DNA of 64,000 nucleotides, from contig CAWCTB010000053.1 of assembly GCA_963798275.1 (NCBI GenBank), positions 65,219-129,218 of the forward strand, given 5' to 3'. Below, piece by piece: positions 18,070-26,351 of the stretch (position 1 is its first letter; every line of letters begins with the position of its first letter). The notes under the pieces are model-generated. The model was not told the origin of the DNA. It ran no database searches and saw only the letters and a list, made by a program, of their open reading frames with translations. Source of the DNA: CAWCTB01 sp963798275 (GTDB lineage Bacteria > Acidobacteriota > Terriglobia > Terriglobales > Acidobacteriaceae). The translations under genes and the position numbers were made by a program.

Positions 18070-19308
18070 TTACGTTGCTGCTGCGGGTGGCTGGACTTCG
18101 GCCTGCCGGTCGCCCCAGCCCAGGAACTTGGAGAACTCCTGCACGAAGTCTTGCCAAGCCGGTTCGCCGGGGACAACCTCGTGACTGCGGCTGGGGAGCT
18201 CGACGTAGCGGGCACCGCGGATTCGCGAGGCGATAAGGCGTCCTTCGCTGGCGGGAACGACGGCCTCGTCGCGCGAGTGAATCACGAGAGTGGGGCAGCA
18301 GACCTTGGGTAAGAGGTCGGTGATGTCGATCTTGGGGAACTCGGCCATCATCAGCGCGGCGTTGTCGGGAGATGAAGTGATGCGCTGGAATTCGTTCATC
18401 CATGCCGTCTCCTCGGGGCTGGCGTCTGGGCGGAAGAGCGTGGTCCAGAGTTGGCGGAAGGCGGGGTTGTCACGGCCCCAACCGAGGCGTATGAGCGTCA
18501 GCATGGCATTGAACTGCTCTGTGATCATGCTGCCGGGAGGAGGCCAGCCTCGGGCAAACGCTCCAACGAGGATGAGCTTCGTTACCCGCTCTGGATGGCG
18601 GGCCGCATAGGCCGCGCCTATAGCGCCGCCCTGGCAACTCCCCACCAGCGCAAACTTGTTCCAGCCAACGGCAGAGATCAGCTCTTCGAAGTCGGCCAGT
18701 GAGCGCTCGAAAGAAAAGTCATCGATGTTCCAGTTAGAGAGACCGCTGCCGCGCTGGTCATAACGAAGGAATGTGTGGTGGCGCATGATCTCCGAAAACC
18801 AATGACGGCGAAACGGGTTCTTCCATTCGAAGTCAAGATGATTCAGCCAATCTATGGCACGCACCAGGGGAGGCCCGCTACCACCTGTGGTGTAAGCCAA
18901 CCGTACACCGTCGCTGGTAGTGAAGAATTGAATTTCTTGTTCGGGGGCCGGTTCAGTTTCCGGTAAAGCCTCCACCCTGTGCACCGTGGAGCTGGTGGGT
19001 ATCTGCCGCACCTCGGCAACAAAGCGGTATCCCTGGCGCGGTATGGTCTCGATGAACCTCGGGCCGTTAGTGCCGTCGTTTAGAGCGCGGCGAAGCTTCG
19101 AAATGTTATGGTCCAGATTGTTTTCTTCGACGACGCTGTCGGGCCAGAGCCGCTGCATCAGCTCGTCCTTGCGGATGAGGCGGCCATGGTTTTCAACGAG
19201 AATGCAGAGCGTATCGAAGACCTTGGCGCGAAGCGGAATCGGCTCACCCGAACGCAACAGGCGGCGTTCCGCGACATCCAGTTGGAACGATTCGAAACGA
19301 AAAACCAC
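18070..19308 (-). CDS. Winged-helix DNA-binding domain fused to alpha/beta-hydrolase
   Basis: 412 residues from a GTG at 19308. Residues 1-95 are an OmpR/PhoB-type winged helix (FESFQLDVAERRLLRSGEPIPLRAKVFDTLCILVENHGRLIRKDELMQRLWPDSVVEENNLDHNISKLRRAL...FIETIPRQGYRF), as in CadC-type regulators. Residues about 125-400 are an alpha/beta-hydrolase with oxyanion region GGSGPPLV, FLRYDQRGSGLSN, the nucleophile elbow VGSCQGGA, an acidic residue in VIHSRDEAVVP and the His in SRSHEV. The elbow G-S-C-Q-G puts Cys, not Ser, in the nucleophile position. No membrane segment is seen, so unlike CadC it should be cytoplasmic. Probably a regulator that senses a small ester-like ligand, or an enzyme with built-in DNA binding. 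Confidence 0.85.
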   Translation of the reverse strand: MVFRFESFQLDVAERRLLRSGEPIPLRAKVFDTLCILVENHGRLIRKDELMQRLWPDSVVEENNLDHNISKLRRALNDGTNGPRFIETIPRQGYRFVAEVRQIPTSSTVHRVEALPETEPAPEQEIQFFTTSDGVRLAYTTGGSGPPLVRAIDWLNHLDFEWKNPFRRHWFSEIMRHHTFLRYDQRGSGLSNWNIDDFSFERSLADFEELISAVGWNKFALVGSCQGGAIGAAYAARHPERVTKLILVGAFARGWPPPGSMITEQFNAMLTLIRLGWGRDNPAFRQLWTTLFRPDASPEETAWMNEFQRITSSPDNAALMMAEFPKIDITDLLPKVCCPTLVIHSRDEAVVPASEGRLIASRIRGARYVELPSRSHEVVPGEPAWQDFVQEFSKFLGWGDRQAEVQPPAAAT

Positions 19309-19604
19309 AGCCCACCTTCACAAAACGGATGACCGACCCCCAGGCTGCGGCCACAATGAGCCGCTTCCCCACGAGCAGATTATATCTCGTTGTCACTTCA
19401 CTCGCGGAACCCTTCGCTGCGGCTCCTACGTTCCAACTTGCGACTAATCCGGCTCTGGAACAGCAACCCGACCGGAAGCTGGCTCCGGAAGTTGTCCCAG
19501 AGGACGGGTGGCCCGGCCAACGAACTAACTCATCTGGGTGCCCCGTTCTACCGCCGTCTTTGGCGGTAGGGCGAGGCCTTTTGCGCTTCACCGGATTAGG
19601 GATG
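19309..19604. other. Gene-free stretch upstream of the mobile-element cluster
   Basis: About 300 bp with no convincing gene. Contains a TACCGCC...GGCGGTA palindrome (about 19549-19569) of the kind seen at other repeat-rich gaps. The winged-helix/hydrolase promoter should lie at its left end. Confidence 0.45.
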
Positions 19605-19718
19605 CTCTGATTAAGTCTGGTTTCGAAGGGGACGGCCTTCAGGCCGTCCGTAAAATGTCCCAAAATCACCGCGGCTTCAGCCGCTGCGGGACTTCGCCGC
19701 GACTTGATCAGAGAATCC
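19605..19718. mobile_element. Small palindromic element with CTCTGATTAAGTC terminal inverted repeats
   Basis: Left end CTCTGATTAAGTC (19605-19617) is inverted at the right end as GACTTGATCAGAG (19701-19713). Inside are the hairpins GACGGCCTTCAGGCCGTC and CGCGGCTTCAGCCGCTG. The same architecture occurs at 30295-30410. The right end abuts a truncated IS5-family transposase, suggesting that insertion of one element or deletion between the two removed the IS left end. Too short to encode a transposase. Confidence 0.6.
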
Positions 19719-19723
19719 TTAGG

Positions 19724-20225
19724 GTGCCGTCAAAGTACACCCCGACGGCACCGGCGCGTTAAAAAAAACGGACCGCAAGCCATTGGTAAATCGCGCGGCG
19801 GATGGACCACCAAGATTCATATGGTTGCCGCAGATGCTCGCACGGCTATAACTTTTGCCCTCTCGCCGGGACAAGCCTCCGACGCCGTCGAAGGCCGCAA
19901 GCTGCTAGGCGGCATCGGGCCCCTGCCGGCACCGCTCCACCTGCTTATGGACGGCGGCTACGAGGACAACCAAACCCTGCAACTGGCTCTGGACTTTGGT
20001 TTTATCCCTGTGATTCCGCCCCGAGCGAACCGTTTGGAGCCGTGGCAGTATGACAAGGCCATGTACCGCCGGCGCAACGAAATCGAGCGGCTGTTCCGTA
20101 GGCTGAAAGGGTTTCGCCGCATTTTCTCCCGCTTCGACAAACTCGACGTGGTCTTTCTCGCCTTCCTCCACTTCGCTCTCATCGTCGAAGCCCTCAGATA
20201 TCTAAATAGTGTTAACACGCCCTAG
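19724..20225 (+). pseudogene. IS5-family (IS427-like) transposase, 5'-truncated remnant
   Basis: Begins with the end of the first reading frame (AVKVHPDGTGALKK), passes through A8 (19762-19769) and continues in the second frame: KKNGPQAIGKSRGGWTTKIHMVAADARTAITF...LLMDGGYEDN...FIPVIPPRANR...DKAMYRRRNEIERLFRRLKGFRRIFSRFDKLD. The DDE-fold second half is therefore complete, with the E of YRRRNEIERLF. A poly-A slippage site between two frames is normal in this IS group. The right inverted repeat AGTGTTAACACGCCC is at 20208-20222 and includes the last codons. Most of the first frame and the left repeat are missing, so this copy is inactive. Confidence 0.82.
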
Positions 20226-21074
20226 ACCAGCGCCTCGGGCGCATTATAAGAAAGCCCAGCGCTTCAGCGCTGGGAAGGCGTCCATTCGCAGCCCGGTCCC
20301 CCGGGGACGGCACAATGCTCCGTGCCCGTCATCCAACCTGGTTTTGCTTGGGTGGGGAGTTTGACTTTCTTCCGTCTGTCATCCCGAGCGGAGTGAGGCG
20401 CAGCCGAACGCAGTCGAGGAGCCTGCCCTGACCCGCGTCTTCCTTATCACACGGCTACGTGACCCATGTCCTAGCGCTCCCTCTCCTGCCTGGTGCCCCA
20501 GGTTCGCGTCCGGCTGTTGGACGCGAACCTGGGCGGAGGCCAACTTGACTCGATACCGCCAACCATCGCTCTTTCTATCTACGATCCGTCACCCCGATAC
20601 CCACACCAAAGTACATGTACTTTCGTAACTTGACAGCCCCCCACACCGGCGTATCCTCAACCTGTATCTGGAGGATGCGATGCCCCCTTTGGCGCCGCGC
20701 CCTCCATTTGTGTTTTAGGGAACAATATGCCTATGCCCTTGCGGCTCAATATTTTACCTGTAACTCCCACGCACTCAAGATTTTGCCGGCCATTCCCAAA
20801 TCGGAACCATTGTTTTCAATATTTTGCAAGCCGGTGGGGGGAGGGGGTTCGCACCAACCCTGGAGAAATATCACGAATTGGGTGTGCCCCATTCTACCGG
20901 CCCTCCTCTGGCCGGTAGGGTGGGGCTTTGGACTTTACTCAGATCTGGAATTGACATTAGGAACTGGAGACTCGTCGAAGAACTGTTTTTAGCTGATGGC
21001 TGATAGCTGATAGCTGATAGCTGAACTCGAAACCCGAAACTCGAAACTCGAAACTTGAAACTGGAGCCTTACTC
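20226..21074. repeat. Long gene-free region with dispersed intergenic element (copy 1)
   Basis: Contains the hairpin CCCAGCGCTTCAGCGCTGGG (about 20256-20275), the palindrome AAAGTACATGTACTTT (20608-20623), the conserved stretch ATATTTTACCTGTAACTC...CTCAAGATTTTGCC (about 20749-20788) and a GGGGGGAGGGGGT run (about 20835). All these landmarks recur in inverted orientation at 43690-44025. I found no convincing gene; an open frame at 20615-20992 has no recognisable protein features. Confidence 0.6.
20991..21063. repeat. Short tandem repeats: AGCTGAT units then CTCGAAAC units
   Basis: Four successive AGCTGATA/G-type 7-mers are followed directly by four CTCGAAAC/CTTGAAAC-type 8-mers, ending 11 bp before the start of the zinc-finger gene. 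The repeats replace a normal promoter-proximal leader. Purpose unknown. Confidence 0.75.
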
Positions 21075-21847
21075 ATGCGTCACTGTGAACACGTCAAAAG
21101 CAACGGACACTTCTGCGGTTCGCCCGCCCTGCGCGGACGCAACTATTGTTTCTTTCACCTCACCCACATCGGACGCCAAATGCGCGCCGAACAACTCGCC
21201 GCCAATCCCAACCAAGACCCGCTGGCGTTACCTCTGCTCGAAGACGCCGCCTCCATTCAGTTGGCGCTCATGCAGGTCACCGACGCCCTGCTCCGCGGTA
21301 CCCTCGACCCCAAGCGCGCCGGCCTCGTCCTCTACGCCCTGCAGACCGCCAGTTCCAACCTGCGCCACATGGCCAAAGAATCCGCCGACAACGCCAACGA
21401 CCCCATCGCAATCAGTACGATGCCTTCGAGCAGGACTACGAGCTCGACGACGACACCGCACTCCGCGCGCCCGAAACCCTGTCCGCCGAAACTCTGTCCA
21501 GCGAAACTCTGTCCGGCGAAACTCCAACCACCGAGGTCACCGGCCTGCACTCCCAGACCGTTAGCCCGGGCGCTGAAAAAGCCGCAGCCATCCATGCCGA
21601 GGACCGACCGGTCGACGACCCGAGCCTTTCCATTCCCCTCATGCTCACGGCCAGGCAGTACCATCAAGCCAAGAACGCCGTCTTCGGATACGAAGCCCTG
21701 CACGACATCACTCGCGAGAATCCCCAGGGCCGCGCTCTCACCCCGCAGCACCCCGCCCCCAGCCAGAAAATCTTCCTCGGTCCGCGCAAACCACCCGCCC
21801 CCGCCACAGCACGGAAAGAGAAAAGGTCGGTTCAGCAACCGGTCTGA
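21075..21847 (+). CDS. N-terminal Cys/His zinc-finger protein of unknown function (frame broken once)
   Basis: Starts MRHCEHVKSNGHFCGSPALRGRNYCFFH. The C-x2-H, C and C-x2-H pattern predicts one zinc site. A helical segment follows (LPLLEDAASIQLALMQVTDALLRGTLDPKRAGLVLYALQTASSNLRHM), and the rest appears disordered. Near 21410 the frame shifts by one and continues as QYDAFEQDYELDDDTA. It then shows a five-residue tandem repeat (ETLSA-ETLSS-ETLSG-ETP, 21474-21526) and a conserved patch LMLTARQYHQAKNAVFGYEALHDITRENP. After repair the protein is about 256 residues. I recognise this as a repeated, uncharacterised type in acidobacterial genomes; function unknown. Confidence 0.65.
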
Positions 21848-21989
21848 TGGACCAGTCATGAAAGGGCACGGCTTCACAGGCCGCGGAAAGAATGGTCCTG
21901 CCACCGCCGAAGCGGATGCCTTCACGGGCCGCGGGAATCACGACCATCCGGTAGCGCCGGCCTTCGAGCTGCTCGACCAGCAGGAGTGA

Positions 21990-22207
21990 AAGTGCCAGCA
22001 CCAAAGCTCGTTAATGATCTCGATGTTCATTATTATTCTGTTCTCCAATTTGCTTGCTGCGGCCCCCCAGCGGCTCAGTGTGCCGCAGTGAGCTACAGGG
22101 ATGCGAGTTCAGACAACAATCCCATAATTGTATTCGATCCCTGGAATGGAAAACCCGCACATTACGCGTCGTCGCGCAAGCGGCCGACGCCGCCTTGTCA
22201 TACGGCA
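21990..22207. other. Short gap, nothing recognised
   Basis: Between the zinc-finger gene and the convergent alcohol dehydrogenase gene. AT-richer than its surroundings in part; no gene, RNA or clear terminator identified. Confidence 0.4.
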
Positions 22208-23206
22208 TCACCCTGCTATACGAAGGGCCGCGGCTCCGTCGATCGAGTCGTTTTTTACCGCCAGCAGAGCTTCGTTGGCTTGATCGAGCGGGAAGGCGGT
22301 CACCTTCGGGCGGAGGCCGATGTCGCTGGCGATTTGCAGAAAATCGCGGGCGTCCTGGCGGGTCATGTTGGCGACACTACGAAGCTGGCGCTCGCCCCAG
22401 AGGAGCCGGTCATAGTCAAACGCAGGAATACGATCCAGGTGAATGGCATTGATGGCAACCACTCCCCCTTTGCGCAGACTAGCCAGAGCGGCCAGCACCA
22501 CGTCGCCACTGGGGGCAAAGGTGACGGCGCGGTCGAGCGCGACGGGTGGCTTGTCGGTCTCACTGCCTACCCAGGCGGCTCCCAGGGACGCGGCCAATTC
22601 GCGATGCTTGGCTCCCCGGGTGGAGACGTACACCTCGCAATTCCAGGCCTGGAGGACGGCGATGGCGAGATGGGCGGATGCGCCGAAACCGAATAGTCCC
22701 ACACGGTCGCCGGGTTCAACGCCTGCCACCCGCAAGCTACGAAAACCGATGATGCCGGCGCAGAGCAAGGGCGCGGCGTGCAGATCGTCAAGGGCTGCGG
22801 GAAGGGGAAAAACGAAATCGGCGCGAGCCACGGCGTATTCCGCATAACCGCCGTCAACGGAATAGCCGGTGAAGGTGGGTGAATCGCAGAGGTTTTCCAG
22901 ACCGCGTTGACAGTAGGGGCAAGAGCCGTCGATTCCGCCAATCCAGGAGACGCCCACGCGGGTTCCGACGGGGTGTTCCAGCGTGGCTCCGGCTACGACT
23001 TCGCCCACGATCTGATGGCCGGGGACCACGTTTTTGCGAAGCGGCGGAAGGTCTCCTTCGACGATATGCAGATCGGTGCGGCAAACGCCGCAGACCCGCA
23101 CACGAAGGAGCACTTCGCCCGGCTTCGGCTCAGGATCGGGAACCTGGCCAATGCGCAGAGGGCGCTTCTGAATTTGCTGCGGCGAGGTCAAGACGGCAGC
23201 TTTCAT
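22208..23206 (-). CDS. Zinc-dependent alcohol dehydrogenase (MDR superfamily)
   Basis: 332 residues from the ATG at 23206 (MKAAVLTSPQQIQKRPLRIGQVPDPEPKPGEVLLRVRVCGVCRTDLHIVEGDLPP); an upstream in-frame extension to 23299 is unlikely. Catalytic zinc ligands: C in VCGVCRTDLH and H in VPGHQIVGEV. The structural zinc site is incomplete to the eye (CPYCQRGLENLC). Rossmann motif GVEPGDRVGLFGFGASAHLA. Expected reaction: NAD(P)-dependent oxidation of an alcohol or reduction of an aldehyde; substrate unknown. The organisation resembles YahK/AdhA-type enzymes with an SGS-like GIDGSCPYC loop. Frame intact. It lies downstream of dxs in the same direction, though the gap holds only dxs tail sequence. Confidence 0.88.
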   Translation of the reverse strand: MKAAVLTSPQQIQKRPLRIGQVPDPEPKPGEVLLRVRVCGVCRTDLHIVEGDLPPLRKNVVPGHQIVGEVVAGATLEHPVGTRVGVSWIGGIDGSCPYCQRGLENLCDSPTFTGYSVDGGYAEYAVARADFVFPLPAALDDLHAAPLLCAGIIGFRSLRVAGVEPGDRVGLFGFGASAHLAIAVLQAWNCEVYVSTRGAKHRELAASLGAAWVGSETDKPPVALDRAVTFAPSGDVVLAALASLRKGGVVAINAIHLDRIPAFDYDRLLWGERQLRSVANMTRQDARDFLQIASDIGLRPKVTAFPLDQANEALLAVKNDSIDGAAALRIAG

Positions 23207-23247
23207 CGGAGTCCCGGATTGATTCACAAAAAAAAATGCGTTTGCAG

Positions 23248-25226
23248 TTATGTGGATGAAAGGCACATTCGGTTGGTTGCACTGGTCATTCGCAGGCACC
23301 GGTTTTTTCCCGTACCGAGGACAGCGCGCGTGCGGGTTGCGGCTTCGCGACAGGCGATTTGCAGCAGTGGCCGCAACTTCTCCAGCGCCGCTTCCACGCT
23401 GATGCCGTACTTCTTGCGCAGATCGTCGGGCTTGCCGTGCTCGATGAACTGGTCGGGCCAGCCGATGCGCACCACCGGCGTGGTGAGCCCGAGGTTGCTC
23501 AGCTCTTCCAGCACCGCGCTGCCGAAGCCGCCCGCAGCACGTGATCTTCCAGCGTGAGGATCACATCGACGCTGCGCGCATAAAACTCCAGCATCTCGAT
23601 GTCGATCGGCTTGGCGAAGCGCGCATTGATCACCGCCGCGGAAATGCCCTCGGCTTCCAGCTTGCCGGCGATCTCCAGCGCCATCGGCACCATCGCGCCC
23701 AGAGCGAAGATCGCGACGCGATCTTGCTCGCCGTGCTGCAACACCTCGGCCTTGCCGATCGGGATGCGCCCTGGGTACATCTTTCACCGGCGTGCCGGGC
23801 CCGACTGCCGCGCGGATAGCGCATCGCGATCGGCCCGTCGTGCTGCATCGCGGTGAACAGCATGTCGGCCAGCTCGTCTTCGTCCTTCGGCACCATGTGG
23901 ACGATGTTCGGGATGCCGCGCAGGTAGCTGATGTCGAACAGCCCGTGATGCGTCGGCCCGTCGTCGCCCGACAGGCCGCCGCGATCCATGCAGAAGACCA
24001 CCGGCAGATTCTGCAGGCAGACGTCGTGCACGATGGGATCGAAGGCGCGCTGCAGGAAGGTCGAGTAGATCGCGCAGAACGGCTTGAAGCCCTTGGTCGC
24101 CATGCCCGCGGCGAAGAGCACCGCGTGCTCCTCGGCAATGCCCACATCGAAGTACTTGTCCGGATGATGCGGCCGGAAGCGGTCGAGCGCGGTGCCATTC
24201 GGCATCGCCGCCGTAATCGCCACAACCTTGTCGTTCACGATTCGCCAGCTTGACCAGCGTGTCGGCAAAGACCTCGGAATAGGTGCGCTGGCCCAGCGGC
24301 TTGGTCTCGCCCGTCTCCGGATCGTACGGCCCCAGGCCGTGAAATTTCTTCTGCTTCTGCAGCGCCGGCTCGAAGCCCTTGCCCTTCTGCGTGAGCACGT
24401 GCAGCAGAACGGGACGTTCCTGCGTCTTCAGAAACTCGAACGTCTCAATCAGCGTGGCGATGTCGTGGCCATCGATCGGCCCGTAATACTTCAGGCCAAA
24501 CTCCTCGAAGATCACGCTGGGCCACAGCATGCTCTTGGCAGCCTCTTCCGCCTTGCGCGCCATGCGCAGGGCCCGCTTGCCGCCCACGCTCTCAACGAAT
24601 TTCCCGGCACGCTCGTGCAGGTAATCGTAGCTTGGGATTGGTGACGATCTTGTTCAGATAGCTGGCGATCGCGCCGACGTTCTTGTCGATCGACCACTCG
24701 TTGTCGTTCAGCACCACGATCAGGCGCTTGGTCTGGCTACGCGATGTTGTTCAGCGCCTCGTAGGTGATGCCGCAGGTGAACGCCGCGTCGCCGGCGACG
24801 CGCGACCACGTGCTCCTTGCCGCCGGCCTTGTCGCGCGCCACCGCCATGCCCAGCGCCGCCGAAAGCGCCGTGCCGGCGTGCCCCGCGCCGTAGCAGTCG
24901 TGCTCGCTCTCGGTGCGCAGCATGAAGCCGTTCAGCCCGCCCGGCGTGCGGATGGTGTGAAACTGCTCCCGCCGTCCGGTCAGCAGCTTGTGCACGTACG
25001 CCTGGTGGCTGACGTCGAAGAGGAAGTGGTCCTCGGGGGTGTCGAAGACGTAGTGCATGGCGATGGTCAGTTCCACCACGCCGAGATTCGGGCCAAGGTG
25101 GCCGCCGGTCTTGGAGAGCACGGAAATCAGCTCTTCGCGAATCTCCGCGGCCAAGGCCTCGAGTTCCGCCAGGGAGAGTTGTTTTACGTCGGCGGGCGAG
25201 TCGATGCGATCGAGTATTTGGGCCAT
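23248..25226 (-). CDS. dxs: 1-deoxy-D-xylulose-5-phosphate synthase (frame broken about seven times)
   Basis: Thiamine-diphosphate enzyme that condenses pyruvate and glyceraldehyde 3-phosphate, the first step of the MEP isoprenoid pathway. From ATG 25226: ELISVLSKTGGHLGPNLGVVELTIAMHYVFDTPEDHFLFDVSHQAYVHKLLTGRR, GDAAFTCGITYEALNN (ThDP GDG-type motif), NDNEWSIDKNVGAI, KYYGPIDGHD, DVGIAEEHAV, FCMDRGGLSGDDGPTHHG and a transketolase C-terminal domain. The frame jumps near 24799, 24737, 24632, 24241, 23808, 23776 and 23527. Six of these are explained by one extra base (C, T, A, A, C, G) and the last by a missing G. No catalytic segment is lost, so the gene is probably functional in the organism. 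The true C-terminus probably lies around 23320-23350. Confidence 0.9.
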
Positions 25227-25309
25227 AGAAAGAGGGACAAGGGCAAGTTACACCATTGCGCTGCCAGATGAAAACCCCGGTGCGGCGATTGGGTTGCGAA
25301 AGGCGTGCC

Positions 25310-25535
25310 TTGAACGCTGCGAGAAAAGGTCGAGAAGCGGGTGCCGCGCGGACTAAAGTCCGCGCGGGATGGGGAAAGTAAAGCTTAACGGCGCGGCTGA
25401 AGAAGTTGCTGAAAAAGTCCGTTCATCGTGCAACCGGGGCTAAAGCCCCTATGTATTTGCATCGGCTTAGACGCTGGCCTGAAGGCCAGCTCTACCCTGG
25501 AACCTCTTTTTTCAGCAGCCTCTGAAGCCGCGCCC
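25310..25535. mobile_element. Composite MITE-like repeat cluster
   Basis: A left end related to the MITE at 57380 (GCTGCGAGAAAAGG) and the hairpin GCGCGGACTAAAGTCCGCGC lead into GGCTGAAGAAGTTGCTGAAAAA. After the hairpins GGGGCTAAAGCCCC and CTGGCCTGAAGGCCAG comes TTTTTTCAGCAGCCTCTGAAGCCGC (25509-25533), the inverted terminal repeat of the IS5-like element at 44310. It looks like two nested or fused copies between dxs and the gene at 25560. Confidence 0.6.
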
Positions 25536-25559
25536 CTTCAAAACGTGGCGGCCGCGCCG

Positions 25560-26310
25560 CTACTGGCCCAGCTTCTGGTAGTCCGAGTTCGTCGTGGTCA
25601 CCACCAGTTGCTTCGCAGTCGCATTCAGCACTGACTGCTGCACGTAGTTGGTCCCATCCGGCAGACTGGCGAAGTTCAGGGCCAGGGTGACCGTGTCCCC
25701 GGGCTTGTCCATGTAGGTGTTGACGTCCACGTGCGAAACCTTCTTGGCCGCAGGATCGAAGGTCACCGTCATCTGGTCTCCGGCCTGAGCGTAGTTCTTG
25801 AACACCAGGTTGACTGCGCCGCTCGCCGGAGCGATCGAGGCGTTGCCCGCCTTGAACGCCGCCTGCATTTTTTGCGGATTCGGCGGAACGTACATGCCCA
25901 GCAAGGTCTTCACCTGCCCCATGTACTGTTGCATCTCTTCCGTCTTCTTTTCGACGACGTGTTCTTTCACTCGTCCCCGCCGGCCACTCTCCTGCTGTTG
26001 TTGCTGCGGTTGCCCGATGGGCGTCTTCACCACCTGGCCATTCGGACCGTACTGGCACTGGTTCTGTTTGGGCGGCTTCGGATCGCCCTTCAGGGTAAGC
26101 TGAGTCGTCTCGATCCACGAGTATTGATGCAGCCTCTGCTGGTTCGCCTGGATCGACTGCTTCAGCAGCGGCCAGCTTTTGCTGTAGCTCAGGGCTCTGC
26201 GCGAACGCAGCCGCCGTGCTTAGCAGGGTCAGGGTTATTAGTGCGGCCATGGTCCACAGCGCGCCATTGCGTTTGATGCCACGTGCCATCTTCATTGCGT
26301 TCGTCGTCAT
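25560..26310 (-). CDS. Secreted protein of unknown function, downstream gene of the efflux cluster (frame broken once)
   Basis: ATG at 26310 follows a GAGGAATATTC Shine-Dalgarno. The signal peptide reads RNGALWTMAALITLTLLSTAAAFAQ. After a frame break near 26190 the protein continues LLKQSIQANQQRLHQYSWIETTQLTLKGDPKPPKQNQCQYGPNGQVVKTPIG, then a Q/R-rich linker. A conserved C-terminal half follows (EEMQQYMGQVKTLLGMYVPPNPQKMQAAFKAGNASI...VTFDPAAKKVSHVDVNTYMDKPGDTVTLALNFASLPDGTNYVQQ). The beta-rich C-terminal part and export signal suggest a periplasmic protein. I know similar acidobacterial sequences but no function. Position 42 bp after the RND pump gene suggests co-transcription. Confidence 0.65.
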
Positions 26311-26351
26311 TGAATATTCCTCTTTTCGCTCGTTTGACTGACAGAATGACT

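Noticed and set aside
20615..20992. 125-codon frame in the intergenic element copy 1
   Set aside because: Crosses the palindrome and G-tract landmarks of a repeat; no codon bias; the other copy does not keep the frame.
20991..21063. CRISPR array
   Set aside because: Units of 7-8 bp are contiguous with no spacers; no cas gene is seen.
23248..25226. Reading the dxs pieces as several short genes
   Set aside because: The pieces join in order into one Dxs with all motifs once single bases are removed.
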